Below, in pieces: positions 30,031 through 38,262 of a stretch of DNA of 40,631 nt (positions are counted from its first letter, which is position 1; each line of letters opens with the position of its first letter). Both the position numbers and the translations under genes were made by a program. Origin of the DNA: Hydrogenophaga sp. A37 (GTDB taxonomy: Bacteria; Pseudomonadota; Gammaproteobacteria; Burkholderiales; Burkholderiaceae_C); the NCBI RefSeq assembly GCF_002001205.1, contig NZ_MUNZ01000049.1, positions 1 to 40,631 on the forward strand, written 5' to 3'. Under the pieces are notes generated by a model that made no database searches, had not been told where the DNA came from, and saw nothing but the letters and a program-made list of their open reading frames with translations.

Positions 30031-30834
30031 ATGAGGGTACGTGTACTGGGGTGTTCTGGCGCCATTGCCCAAGGCTGCCGAACCACCTCGTTTTTGTTGG
30101 ACGATGACGTGCTGATCGACGCCGGTACCGGCGTGGGCGACCTCAGCCTGGACGAGATGGCCGCCGTCAACCACGTCTTGCTCACCCACTCACACCTCGA
30201 CCACGTCGCCAGCCTGCCGCTGATGCTCGACGCTGTGGCCGCGCTGCGGCTGGCCGCCGGCGCCCCACCGCTTCAGGTGCACGCCCTGCCCGGCACCATC
30301 GACGCGCTCAAGGTGCACATCTTCAACAACCTGATCTGGCCCGATTTTTCGGCCATCCCCAGCGCCGACACGCCGCTGATGCGCTTCAACGCCATCCATG
30401 TGGGAGAGACCCTGCAGGTGGGCGGCAAAACCATCGAAGTGCTGCCTGCGGTGCACACCGTGCCCGCCGTCGGCTACGCGGTGAACAGCGCCAGCGGCCA
30501 TTGGGTCTTCAGCGGCGACACCGAGCGCAACCCGGCCTTTTGGCAACGCGTCAACCAGCTCAAGGTGGCCCTGCTCATCATCGAAACCGCCTTCAGCGAC
30601 CGTGAGAGAGCGCTCGCCAAGCGCAGCCTGCATCTCGCGCCCAGCACCCTGGCCGAAGAGCTCGACCAGATTCAGTGTGACCACCGCTTCCCGATCTACA
30701 TCACCCACACCAAGCCGGCCGAGACCGGTCTGATCATGGAAGAAATCCGCCGCTTCGATCAAACGCCGAACCGTGACAACGACGTGCGCCACGACATCCG
30801 CTGGCTCAGCGCCGGGCAGACTTTCGAGCTGTGA
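30031..30834 (+). CDS. Metallo-beta-lactamase-fold 3',5'-cyclic-nucleotide phosphodiesterase (candidate)
   Basis: A 267-residue soluble MBL-fold hydrolase. The dinuclear metal motif HSHLDHVASLPL (from residue 54) is of the HxHLDH type found in class II cyclic-nucleotide phosphodiesterases. Further ligands are likely His in VLPAVHTVPAVGY, Asp in WVFSGDTERN and His in PIYITHTKP. It opens MRVRVLGCSGAIAQGCRTTS, again as in that group. It directly follows an adenylate cyclase gene, supporting a role in degrading cAMP; the broader MBL family has many other substrates, so activity is inferred. Its last ~97 bases recur at 31769-31867. Confidence 0.82.
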   Translation: MRVRVLGCSGAIAQGCRTTSFLLDDDVLIDAGTGVGDLSLDEMAAVNHVLLTHSHLDHVASLPLMLDAVAALRLAAGAPPLQVHALPGTIDALKVHIFNNLIWPDFSAIPSADTPLMRFNAIHVGETLQVGGKTIEVLPAVHTVPAVGYAVNSASGHWVFSGDTERNPAFWQRVNQLKVALLIIETAFSDRERALAKRSLHLAPSTLAEELDQIQCDHRFPIYITHTKPAETGLIMEEIRRFDQTPNRDNDVRHDIRWLSAGQTFEL

Positions 30835-31684
30835 GCGCCTGACGCATACCTTCGGCCACTACCGAAAAATGCGGGGGCATGCCGGTTTTGGGCTGACGTC
30901 GGGTTTGGTCTAACGTGGCCGGCGTGCGGTGACGCTCGCGCTGCACCAGCAGATCTTTGTCGTCGATGCATTCAGCCAAAGCCTCGATGTCGTCTGAGCT
31001 GACACCGGCCTCGCGAAAGTCTGCGCGCCAGCCGTCCACCACCCCAATCACCTCGCTGACGACCGTGCGTGCCTGTTGCTCATACAGGTTGAAGTCGCGG
31101 TGCACCGACACCGCTGCTTCCAGGCCGGGCGCCACCACGTCATCGGCGATCATGAACTCGTGTGCCGTTGCACCGAAGCCTGTGGTAACCACGTCGTAGG
31201 CCGCACTCAGTTTCCACACCGGAAAGCCACCGACGAACTCGCATGTCACGGCATTGTTCTTTTCGTGATCGTCGGTGTTGGCGATCAAGATGTTGAACAC
31301 CATGCGCTGGAACAAATCAGCCAAGTGCGTGTCGAGCGGATGCACCTGGCACAAAGCTCGAAGGCGGCGGGCGAGGTGCGGGTAACCGAACTGGGGCGCC
31401 TCGCCTTGTGGCGTGGCGGCACGGATCAAGCTGCTCGCCGAGAGGCTGCGCATCCGTCGACCGCCCACCCGGTCAAAGCGCTCAACCGCCAGCGCGTGCT
31501 CTGCTGGCAAGCGAATCGCCCGGGTTTGCGCTGTCGTGACCCCAGCTTTGATTGCCAGCGCCATGCAGGCATGCACGATCAAGGGTTGGTCCCAAGCCTC
31601 GCCATCAAAGAACTTCACCGCGCATTCCTGACCATCGATGTCGATCACGGCCTTGGGCTTGGCGCCACCCAGGCTGCTGCTCGC
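30806..31684 (-). pseudogene. hipA-type toxin kinase, 5'-truncated
   Basis: The C-terminal two-thirds of a HipA-like serine kinase. It keeps the catalytic segment FNILIANTDDHEKNNAV and the metal segment KLSAAYDVVTT. An in-frame TAA (31685-31687 on the plus strand) lies immediately before the residues ASSSLGGAKPKA, the start of the ATP-binding region, and no N-terminal domain or hipB antitoxin gene is present nearby. The last codons run 29 bases into the phosphodiesterase gene on the opposite strand, so the C-terminus is also not original. A GTG at 31648 could start a ~280-residue product. The short HipT kinases of HipBST systems also lack an N-subdomain, but here no HipS or HipB partner is seen. 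Confidence 0.82.
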
Positions 31685-31768
31685 TTAGCTCACCCTCCCC
31701 GCGTTGAATGACCCCCGCCACCTCGCTCAGCGCCTGCACGTCCGATAGGCGCGGCCGGCTTCATCCCG

Positions 31769-31867
31769 GAAGAATCCGCCGTTTCGATCAAACGCCGAAC
31801 CGCGACGACGGACCAGCTAGGCCACGACATCCGCTGGCTCAGCGCTGGGCAGACTTTTGAGCTGTGA
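31769..31867 (+). pseudogene. Fragment: 3' tail of the phosphodiesterase gene
   Basis: Matches 30738-30834 in direct orientation through the stop codon, with silent changes such as TTC/TTT and GCC/GCT, a one-base deletion near its left end and a four-base length change in the middle. The last residues (GHDIRWLSAGQTFEL and stop) are preserved in frame. Together with the resident tail it brackets the hipA remnant. Confidence 0.85.
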
Positions 31868-31940
31868 CAAAAATTGTTATGGACGCGGAGACTGGCAAAA
31901 ATTGTCGGTGACGCGAGGTGACATAGGACACAAATCGTCA
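31866..31940. repeat. Three iterated AT-rich sites upstream of pilA
   Basis: GACAAAAATTGTTA (31866), GGCAAAAATTGTCG (31894) and GACACAAATCGTCA (31927) are related, partly palindromic sites spaced 28 and 33 bases apart. The first two extend into a longer imperfect direct repeat ending GACGCG. They lie about 80-150 bases before the predicted sigma-54 transcription start of pilA, where an enhancer-binding protein such as PilR would sit. They could instead be transposase-binding repeats at a decayed insertion-sequence end. Confidence 0.5.
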
Positions 31941-31992
31941 CCTGCCGGCGGCAAAGCGTGAAAAAGCGCTCAGAAACACGGGTATTTCAGCC

Positions 31993-32008
31993 TGGCACGC
32001 TCTCTGCT
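31993..32008 (+). promoter_or_regulatory. Sigma-54 promoter of pilA
   Basis: TGGCAC-N5-CTGCT against the consensus TGGCAC-N5-TTGCW. The GG (31994-31995) and GC (32006-32007) doublets are exactly ten bases apart, as needed for -24/-12 promoters. It lies about 50 bases before the first pilA start. Type IV pilin genes are classically driven by sigma-54 with the PilS-PilR pair. Confidence 0.85.
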
Positions 32009-32054
32009 CAATAGCACACGTCCTCAACCCCAAACACCTCTAGGAGTTTTCTAA

Positions 32055-32636
<582 letters not shown>

Positions 32637-32650
32637 ATCCGGCTTGAATC

Positions 32651-32685
32651 AAAAAAGGGGAGCGTGAGAACGTTCCCTTTTTTTT
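32651..32685 (+). terminator. Terminator between the two pilin genes
   Basis: A-run plus GGG pairs with CCC plus an eight-T run, with an imperfect inner stem. It lies 15 bases after the first pilin stop. It would make the first pilin the abundant product and limit read-through into the second. Confidence 0.75.
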
Positions 32686-32709
32686 AGGCCAAAGCGGAGA
32701 CCGCTGATC

Positions 32710-33291
32710 ATGAAAATACGGCTTCAAAAAGGTTTCACCCTGATCGAGCTGATGATCGTGGTGGCCATCATAGGCATCTTGGCTGCTGTGGCTTTGCCGG
32801 CCTATCAGGACTACACGGTCCGGACGCGATTGGTCGAGGGCCTGAGCTTGGCGGCCGCGACAAAAACCCTGGTCGGGTCGGAGGGGGCTGCTGGGCAGGT
32901 TGATCTGGTCAATGTTTCTGGGGTCTGGAATGCACAGGCGGGAGGCACAGGTGCCAACAGCAAGTACGTGAATTCGGTCTTGCTGAATGCTGGCGCAGTG
33001 GGCGCCAACACCGGCGCAATCACGATCACCTACAGTGCCGCCCGTGTGGGCGGAATCGGAGTGGGTGAGGACACCTTGATTTTGACCCCTTACATTCGGG
33101 GGACAGCCGGCGCTCCATTGACTTTGCCTGCTGCACAATCCACCACGCCACCTGTCAATGGTGCGATTGATTGGCTGTGCACTTCAGCTGCGGGCACCGG
33201 GGCAGGCACACAAGCCGCTTCTGGGGGATTCGGGACGGGGGCAGCGGTAGGCACCGTTCCTGCCAGATTTGCGCCATCAATGTGCCGTTGA
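32710..33291 (+). CDS. Type IV pilin, second copy
   Basis: A 193-residue prepilin paralogous to the one upstream. The leader MKIRLQKG and N-terminal helix are nearly identical at DNA level over the first ~40 codons. The globular part is diverged but shares [36 protein letters not shown] and [13 protein letters not shown] lies before the ATG. No separate promoter is evident, so expression probably depends on leak through the terminator. It looks slightly more AT-rich than the first copy. The pair may allow antigenic variation, or the second may be a minor or specialised pilin. Confidence 0.93.
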   Translation: MKIRLQKGFTLIELMIVVAIIGILAAVALPAYQDYTVRTRLVEGLSLAAATKTLVGSEGAAGQVDLVNVSGVWNAQAGGTGANSKYVNSVLLNAGAVGANTGAITITYSAARVGGIGVGEDTLILTPYIRGTAGAPLTLPAAQSTTPPVNGAIDWLCTSAAGTGAGTQAASGGFGTGAAVGTVPARFAPSMCR

Positions 33292-33309
33292 GTTTTTGAT
33301 CTGCTTGAA

Positions 33310-34083
33310 ATGACGAGTTTCACGAGACGCGGAGTGGCCGCAGTGCGTGCTGCGGCCGTGCACTTTTTTATCAGTGTGCTTGTGGCGGCTATGGCTGCTG
33401 CACTGGTGTTTGGCCTGTGGTATCCATACCCTTACCGGGATCTGGCCGGTGGACGGGAGTTGTTCCTGATTGTCGTGGCCGTCGACCTGGTTTGTGGCCC
33501 CCTTTTGACATTGGTTCTGTTTAATCCCAAAAAATCCAAGCGGGAGTTGTTTCTGGACTTGAGTCTGGTGGCTTTGGTTCAATTGGCGGCTTTGGGCTAT
33601 GGCATGTACACCGTGGCTCAGGCTCGGCCTGTGTATCTTGTGTTTGAAGTTGACCGATTCAAGGTGGTTTCTGTTGCAGACATCCAGCCAGGAGCTCTGA
33701 AACCTGAAATGGGCGGCTTCCATATACTGCCTTGGACGGGGCCAACGATCATTGGATTGCGAGATCCTCGGAACCCCGATGAAAAATTGCAAAGCATGGA
33801 CCTTTCTATGCAGGGGCTGGAGCCTTCGGCACGCCCGGATTGGTGGCAACCCTATGAGCTGAACAAAGCTCAGGTGCTCACTAGGGCAAAACCCATTGAT
33901 GTCTTGCGAATCAAGCAGCCCGATGCGGCATCTCTTATTGATCAGGCCGTTAGGGAAAGCGGTGAAAAAGAATCTGCGCTGGGCTGGGTCCCGTTGACCA
34001 GCTTCAAATCGACCAACTGGGTTGCGTTCGTGAATTTGAGTACGGCAAAGGTGCTGGCCTTTGCACCGGTGGACGGGTTCTGA
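33310..34083 (+). CDS. TfpX/TfpZ-family type IV pilin accessory protein
   Basis: A 257-residue membrane protein with three hydrophobic segments in the first ~115 residues (around 18-38, 52-72 and 80-103) and a hydrophilic, presumably periplasmic, remainder. Sequence such as FGLWYPYPYRDLAGG and VAVDLVCGPLLTLVLFNPKKSK is typical of the family. In Pseudomonas aeruginosa these proteins are encoded beside, and help assemble, particular pilin alleles. It starts 19 bases after the second pilin, so the two are probably co-transcribed. The gene is visibly more AT-rich than its surroundings, suggesting transfer together with a pilin allele. Confidence 0.9.
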   Translation: MTSFTRRGVAAVRAAAVHFFISVLVAAMAAALVFGLWYPYPYRDLAGGRELFLIVVAVDLVCGPLLTLVLFNPKKSKRELFLDLSLVALVQLAALGYGMYTVAQARPVYLVFEVDRFKVVSVADIQPGALKPEMGGFHILPWTGPTIIGLRDPRNPDEKLQSMDLSMQGLEPSARPDWWQPYELNKAQVLTRAKPIDVLRIKQPDAASLIDQAVRESGEKESALGWVPLTSFKSTNWVAFVNLSTAKVLAFAPVDGF

Positions 34084-34119
34084 AGCAACCCATCCACGGT
34101 CCGATGATTGGGCGTGGAC

Positions 34120-34620
34120 TCAGCTGTTGACGAAGCTGCCCGATTTGCCACCGTGTTTTTCCATCAACCGCACCCCTCCAATTGTCATCCCCCGGTCCAC
34201 CGCCTTGCACATGTCGTAGATCGTCAGCAGCGCCACGCTGCAGGCGGTGAGGGCTTCCATTTCCACACCGGTCTGGCCGGTGCATTCGGCTGTTGCACGG
34301 CACAACACGCTGTTGGTTGACGCGTTCACCTCAAACTCCACCGCCACGCGCGTGAGCGCAATCGGGTGGCAGAGCGGGATCAGGTCGCTGGTGCGTTTGG
34401 CGCCCTGGATGCCGGCGATGCGGGCGATGCCGAGCACGTCACCTTTCTTGGCGTTGCCGCTCTGGATCAGCGCCAGGGTGGCCGGCTCCATGCTGATGTG
34501 GCCTTCGGCGACGGCCACGCGGTGGGTGCTGGCTTTGGCGGACACGTCCACCATGTGAGCCTGTCCCTGGGCGTCGAAGTGGGTGAGCGGGCTGGTGCTA
34601 GGGGGGGTGATGTCGGGCAT
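34120..34620 (-). CDS. moaC: Cyclic pyranopterin monophosphate synthase
   Basis: Converts the GTP-derived cyclic intermediate to cyclic pyranopterin monophosphate in molybdenum cofactor synthesis; cytosolic, hexameric in known homologues. The 166-residue product has [10 protein letters not shown] and the catalytic stretch [11 protein letters not shown] (Asp136, Lys139). It is convergent with the TfpX/TfpZ gene and divergent from the M48 protease gene, with 61 bases between starts. No other moa genes are in the window. Confidence 0.95.
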   Translation of the reverse strand: MPDITPPSTSPLTHFDAQGQAHMVDVSAKASTHRVAVAEGHISMEPATLALIQSGNAKKGDVLGIARIAGIQGAKRTSDLIPLCHPIALTRVAVEFEVNASTNSVLCRATAECTGQTGVEMEALTACSVALLTIYDMCKAVDRGMTIGGVRLMEKHGGKSGSFVNS

Positions 34621-34681
34621 GGTGGGTTTTCTTTGCGAGGTCTTTACAGAAACCTCTGGGGCTTGGCGGCATCATACGGGG

Positions 34682-36244
34682 ATGCATTCCCATCCTTTTT
34701 CCCTGCGCCCGCTGGGTTCGCGGCTGGTGTCTGCGGGCCTGATGCTCGCCGCGCTGGCGGCGGTGCCGGCGTCTTTGTCTCATGCCCAGAACACATCTCT
34801 GCCCGCGCTGGGCGACGGTGTCGGCATGTCCATCGCGGCGGAACGGCGGCTGGGCGACAGCATCGCCCGCGACATCTACCGCGACCCCGATTACCTGGAC
34901 GACCCGGTGCTGGTCGACTATTTGCAGTCACTCTGGCATCCCTTGCTGGGCGCGGCGCGTGCGCGCGGCGATGTGCCGCCCGAGCTGTCAGAGCGCCTGG
35001 CCTGGCAGTTGGTGATTTCGCGCGACAAACGTGTCAATGCGTTCGCGCTGCCGGGGGGTTACCTGGGTGTGCACCTGGGCCTGGTGGCGGTGACCGACAG
35101 CTCGCAAGAGCTTGCCAGCGTGTTGGCGCACGAGCTCAGCCACGTGTCGCAGCGCCACATCGCGCGCATGCTCTCGCGCCAGGAGCAGCAGGCGCCCTGG
35201 CTGATGGGCGCCATGATCCTGGGCGTGCTGGCGGCTCGGGCCAATGCCGACGTGGCCAACGCCGCCATCGCGGGGAGTCAGGCGGTGTCGATGCAGTCGC
35301 AGCTCAATTTCTCGCGCGACATGGAGCGCGAGGCCGACCGGGTGGGCTTTGGTGTGCTGACCACGGCCGGTTTCGAGGGGCGCGGCTTTGTCACCATGTT
35401 CGACAAGCTGCAGCAGGCCGCGCGCCTGAACGACGACGGTTCGTTCCCCTACCTGCGCAGCCACCCGCTGACCAGTGAACGGATGGCCGACATGCGTTCC
35501 CGTCTGCCGCTGGTCGACGCGCCCTTGGCTGTCGGCCCTCGCGTGGGCGCCGCGCCGTTGTTGACCACAGCGCCACCGCCGGCTGTGCACGCCCTCATGG
35601 CTGCAAGGGCCCGCGTGCTCGCGGAAAACGCGACCGATCGACAGCGTGCCTGGTTGCAGGTCGGCCAGGCGCCGCAGGCCGGGTCGGCCGATCTGTATGC
35701 TGCCGCGTTGTCGGCCCACCGGCTCGGTCAGGCGCCGCAGGCCCTGGCGCTCGCGCAGCGTTTGCGCGCCAGCGCGCCGGCCGCGACCCAGGGGGTGGTG
35801 GACCTGCTGCAACTGGAGATCTTGCTGGGCCCCAAGGCCCATGGGCTGAACGACGGTCTGCTGGCGTCGCTGCGCGACCGCGCGCTGACCGGCAGCTCCC
35901 GCGCCGACCTGTTGCTGGGCGCCCAGGCGGCGCTTTCCACGCCCGCTTCGCCGGCTGCGGCGGCCCGACTGCAACAGTGGCTGGTGGTGAATCCGAAGGA
36001 CGCTCAGGCCTGGCAGACCTTGTCGCGCCTTCAGGCGGCTCAGGGCCAGCGCTTGCGCTCGGTGCGCTCAGAGGCCGAGGCGCGCGCCGCGCAGTTTGAT
36101 TTTGCGGGTGCCGCCGACCGCTTCAAGGCCGCGCAGTCCTTGCCGGCGGCGGAGCGCAGCGCCGACGCGATGGAGCTGGCCATCGTCGACGTGCGCCGAC
36201 GCGAGGTGGAAGAGCAGTTGCGCGAGTCAGCGCGAGAGAACTGA
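34682..36244 (+). CDS. Periplasmic M48-family metalloprotease with TPR tail (BepA-like)
   Basis: A 520-residue exported protease. The start at 34682 gives a signal peptide with a hydrophobic core and SHAQ cleavage near residue 34; an open frame further upstream overlaps moaC and is ignored. The zinc motif HELSH begins at residue 150 (VLAHELSHVSQRH), and the third ligand Glu is near 213 in DMEREADRVGF. The C-terminal half is Ala/Leu/Gln-rich helical repeats of TPR type. This architecture is that of BepA/YfgC, which handles outer-membrane protein assembly quality control. Its 3' end overlaps the next gene tail-to-tail by 18 bases. Confidence 0.91.
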   Translation: MHSHPFSLRPLGSRLVSAGLMLAALAAVPASLSHAQNTSLPALGDGVGMSIAAERRLGDSIARDIYRDPDYLDDPVLVDYLQSLWHPLLGAARARGDVPPELSERLAWQLVISRDKRVNAFALPGGYLGVHLGLVAVTDSSQELASVLAHELSHVSQRHIARMLSRQEQQAPWLMGAMILGVLAARANADVANAAIAGSQAVSMQSQLNFSRDMEREADRVGFGVLTTAGFEGRGFVTMFDKLQQAARLNDDGSFPYLRSHPLTSERMADMRSRLPLVDAPLAVGPRVGAAPLLTTAPPPAVHALMAARARVLAENATDRQRAWLQVGQAPQAGSADLYAAALSAHRLGQAPQALALAQRLRASAPAATQGVVDLLQLEILLGPKAHGLNDGLLASLRDRALTGSSRADLLLGAQAALSTPASPAAAARLQQWLVVNPKDAQAWQTLSRLQAAQGQRLRSVRSEAEARAAQFDFAGAADRFKAAQSLPAAERSADAMELAIVDVRRREVEEQLRESAREN

Positions 36245-36577
36245 CTTAAGCGCCATGTCCACCAGCAGCATCAGCGCCGAGTAGATCAGCGAGCCCAGCA
36301 GCGCGGCGCCAAAGCCGTTGACGTGGAAGCCGTCGAGCACGCTGGCGGCGGCCCAGAACAGCAGCGCGTTGATCACGAACAGGAACAGCCCCAGCGTGAT
36401 CACGGTCACAGGCAGCGTCAGCACCACCAGCACCGGACGCAGCAAGACGTTGAACAAGCCCACCACGGCCGCCGCAATCAAGGCCGAGGTGAAGCTCTGC
36501 ACTTGCACGCCCGGGTAGAGGTAGGCCACCAACAGCAAGGCGCAGGCCGAGAGCAGCCATTTCAGTAGAAGTTTCAT
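36227..36577 (-). CDS. Small four-TM membrane protein (holin superfamily IV/YvlD-like)
   Basis: A 116-residue protein with four hydrophobic segments that fill almost all of it. It carries the family stretch GLFNVLLRPVLVVLTLPVTV. Databases call this family a phage holin, but chromosomal copies are widespread and there are no phage genes here. The cellular role is not established. It is convergent with and overlaps the M48 gene by 18 bases. Confidence 0.87.
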   Translation of the reverse strand: MKLLLKWLLSACALLLVAYLYPGVQVQSFTSALIAAAVVGLFNVLLRPVLVVLTLPVTVITLGLFLFVINALLFWAAASVLDGFHVNGFGAALLGSLIYSALMLLVDMALKSVLSR

Positions 36578-36600
36578 GTGGTCAGCATAGCATCGAGGTC

Positions 36601-36634
36601 AAAAAAAAAGGCGGCCACCCGAGGGTACCGCCTT
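36601..36634 (-). terminator. Rho-independent terminator of terC
   Basis: On the minus strand, the stem AAGGCGG/CCGCCTT around an imperfect inner stem is followed by nine T. It lies 44 bases after the terC stop and ahead of the small membrane-protein gene. Confidence 0.85.
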
Positions 36635-36677
36635 GTCTCTAGCACGCTGCACCGCAGCGTGCCCTGCCCATGCCATG

Positions 36678-37436
36678 TCAGGCGCTCGCTTCTTCGTCCG
36701 CTGGCTTTTGACGCGAAGCAATGAGCTTGCCGATGGCCAGCACCAGCAGCGCGCCGGCGATGTGGGCGGCCCAGTACAGCGTGTCCGAAATGACCGCCGC
36801 GCCCTGCGCGTCCACCGTGCCCAGCTTGGGCATCCAGGTCCACTTGTCGGGGGTGACGAAAGCGGGATCGGTCACCAGCATGCCGCCCGCGATCCAGCCC
36901 AGCAACATGCCGCCCAGGGTGATGATGAAGGGGAAGCGCGCCATCAACTTGATGACGACGGTGCTACCCCAGACGATGATGGGAATGGAGATCAGCAGGC
37001 CCAGAATCACCAGCAGCGTCGAGTGGTCCCCGGCGTTCTGCGCGGCGCCGGCGATGGCGATCACGTTGTCCACGCTCATCACCAAGTCTGCCACGATGAT
37101 GGTCTTGATGGCGGCGAGCAGCTTGTCGCTGCCCTGGATGTCGCCGTGACCGTCTTCGTCGGGCGCCAGGAGCTTCACGCCGATCCAGACCAGCAGAATC
37201 GCACCCACCAGCTTGATGAACGGCACGCTGAGCAGCGTCATCGCGAACATGATCAGGACCACGCGCAGGATGATGGCGCCGACCGTGCCCCAGATGATGC
37301 CCTTGGTGCGTTGTGCGGGCGGCAGCTTGCGGCAGGCCAGCGCGATCACGACCGCGTTGTCACCGCCGAGCAGGATGTCGATGATGATGATCTGTCCCAG
37401 GGCGACCCAGAACTCAGGTGATGTCAGGAATTCCAT
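36678..37436 (-). CDS. TerC-family membrane protein (YkoY-like)
   Basis: A 252-residue integral membrane protein with about seven hydrophobic segments. It has two acidic intramembrane repeats, DILLGGDNAVVIA near the N-terminus and DLVMSVDNVIAIAG in the middle, typical of TerC proteins that export Mn2+ or supply metal to exoenzymes. GAGGA lies before the ATG. The leader contains a yybP-ykoY (manganese) riboswitch, which strongly supports a role in manganese efflux or homeostasis over tellurite resistance. Confidence 0.92.
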   Translation of the reverse strand: MEFLTSPEFWVALGQIIIIDILLGGDNAVVIALACRKLPPAQRTKGIIWGTVGAIILRVVLIMFAMTLLSVPFIKLVGAILLVWIGVKLLAPDEDGHGDIQGSDKLLAAIKTIIVADLVMSVDNVIAIAGAAQNAGDHSTLLVILGLLISIPIIVWGSTVVIKLMARFPFIITLGGMLLGWIAGGMLVTDPAFVTPDKWTWMPKLGTVDAQGAAVISDTLYWAAHIAGALLVLAIGKLIASRQKPADEEASA

Positions 37437-37574
37437 GTGGTCCTCGTTGTGGTTGTTGTCCGGTCCTGACCAGGCCGCCCAGCAGTTGCGGGCGGCTCAC
37501 TTCGCGCACGGTGACCTTGCAACAGCAAGCACCAACGCAAGGGCAGGCAGGCCTTGATCGGCCCGGGTGGGCCT

Positions 37575-37720
37575 ATCAAAGGTCTTGCTCAGTCAGGTGA
37601 CGAATCACCTGACTCGGACCGCCGGAAGCTTTAAGGCTTCGTGTTGACGACAGTCCGAACGGCTGGAATGGGCGGCCCGCGCTGGCCCGCCACCCCCGCC
37701 GGAGAGCTACTCCCCTTCGA
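37575..37720 (-). promoter_or_regulatory. yybP-ykoY (Mn2+) riboswitch upstream of terC
   Basis: Minus-strand leader of terC. Conserved aptamer pieces appear in the right order: AAGGGGAGTAGC at the 5' end (about 37717-37706), GTCGTCAACACG in the middle, a strong hairpin GTCAGGTGATTCGTCACCTGAC, and GAGCAAGACCTTTGAT at the 3' end (about 37590-37575). The first and last carry the metal-binding loops of this class. The ~140 bases from 37437 to 37575 contain GGCCCACCCGGGCC and other stems likely to be the expression platform. Recognition is by motif memory; an Rfam RF00080 scan would settle it. Confidence 0.88.
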
Positions 37721-37842
37721 GTGCGGCGATTGTACGGGTGCCCACCTGTCTGTGGCTGTCGGCGGGGATAAGCACTTTCCACAGCGCGCCCAAAGACCCC
37801 GCTGCGCCAGCATGGGGGTGCGCTGGCTATCATCGCCCTCCC

Positions 37843-38262
37843 ATGGCCGGCATCCACATCACCGACATCGAAGCCGCGATCAATTACTGGCGTGAGCGCT
37901 CACCCACGCCCGATGGCATGGCGCTGGCGCCAGAGTTGCAAGCGCTGGCGCCGGTGTATGCGCTGATGGTGTACTTCCACGAGAGCGAGGCCGACGAGGT
38001 CTCTATGCCCGACGCGGCGCGCAAGGCCTGGCTGACCTGGGTTCAGACCACCCCCGACACACCCTGCATCGCCATCTGCTCGACCAGCCAGGGCGACGAG
38101 ACCTGCAAGGGCTGCGGCCGCAGTTTCGACGAAGTGCAGCACTGGACAACCATGAGCCCGAGCGAAAAGCGCGTGGTCTGGCGCCGCATCACACAAGAGG
38201 CCAGCGCGTGGCGCTTCAATCGTTACGCCGAGCGGGGGACGCCTCAGCGTGGGACGGTGTAA
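37843..38262 (+). CDS. DUF3717/DUF1289 domain protein
   Basis: A 139-residue cytosolic protein. The N-terminal part, IHITDIEAAINYWRERSP, is the DUF3717 type. The C-terminal part has the four-cysteine DUF1289 pattern (TPCIAIC, then CKGCGRSFDE), suggesting a small metal or iron-sulfur site. Function is unknown. The start at 37843 begins the conserved region; an in-frame ATG at 37738 would overlap the divergent riboswitch region. Confidence 0.85.
   Translation: MAGIHITDIEAAINYWRERSPTPDGMALAPELQALAPVYALMVYFHESEADEVSMPDAARKAWLTWVQTTPDTPCIAICSTSQGDETCKGCGRSFDEVQHWTTMSPSEKRVVWRRITQEASAWRFNRYAERGTPQRGTV

Noticed and set aside
30806..31684. Intact HipA/HipBA toxin-antitoxin system
   Set aside because: In-frame stop before the ATP-binding region, missing N-terminal domain, no antitoxin gene, and a C-terminus running into the neighbouring gene.
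36227..36577. Prophage suspected from the holin-family protein
   Set aside because: No other phage genes, integrase or att sites nearby; this membrane family is common on chromosomes.
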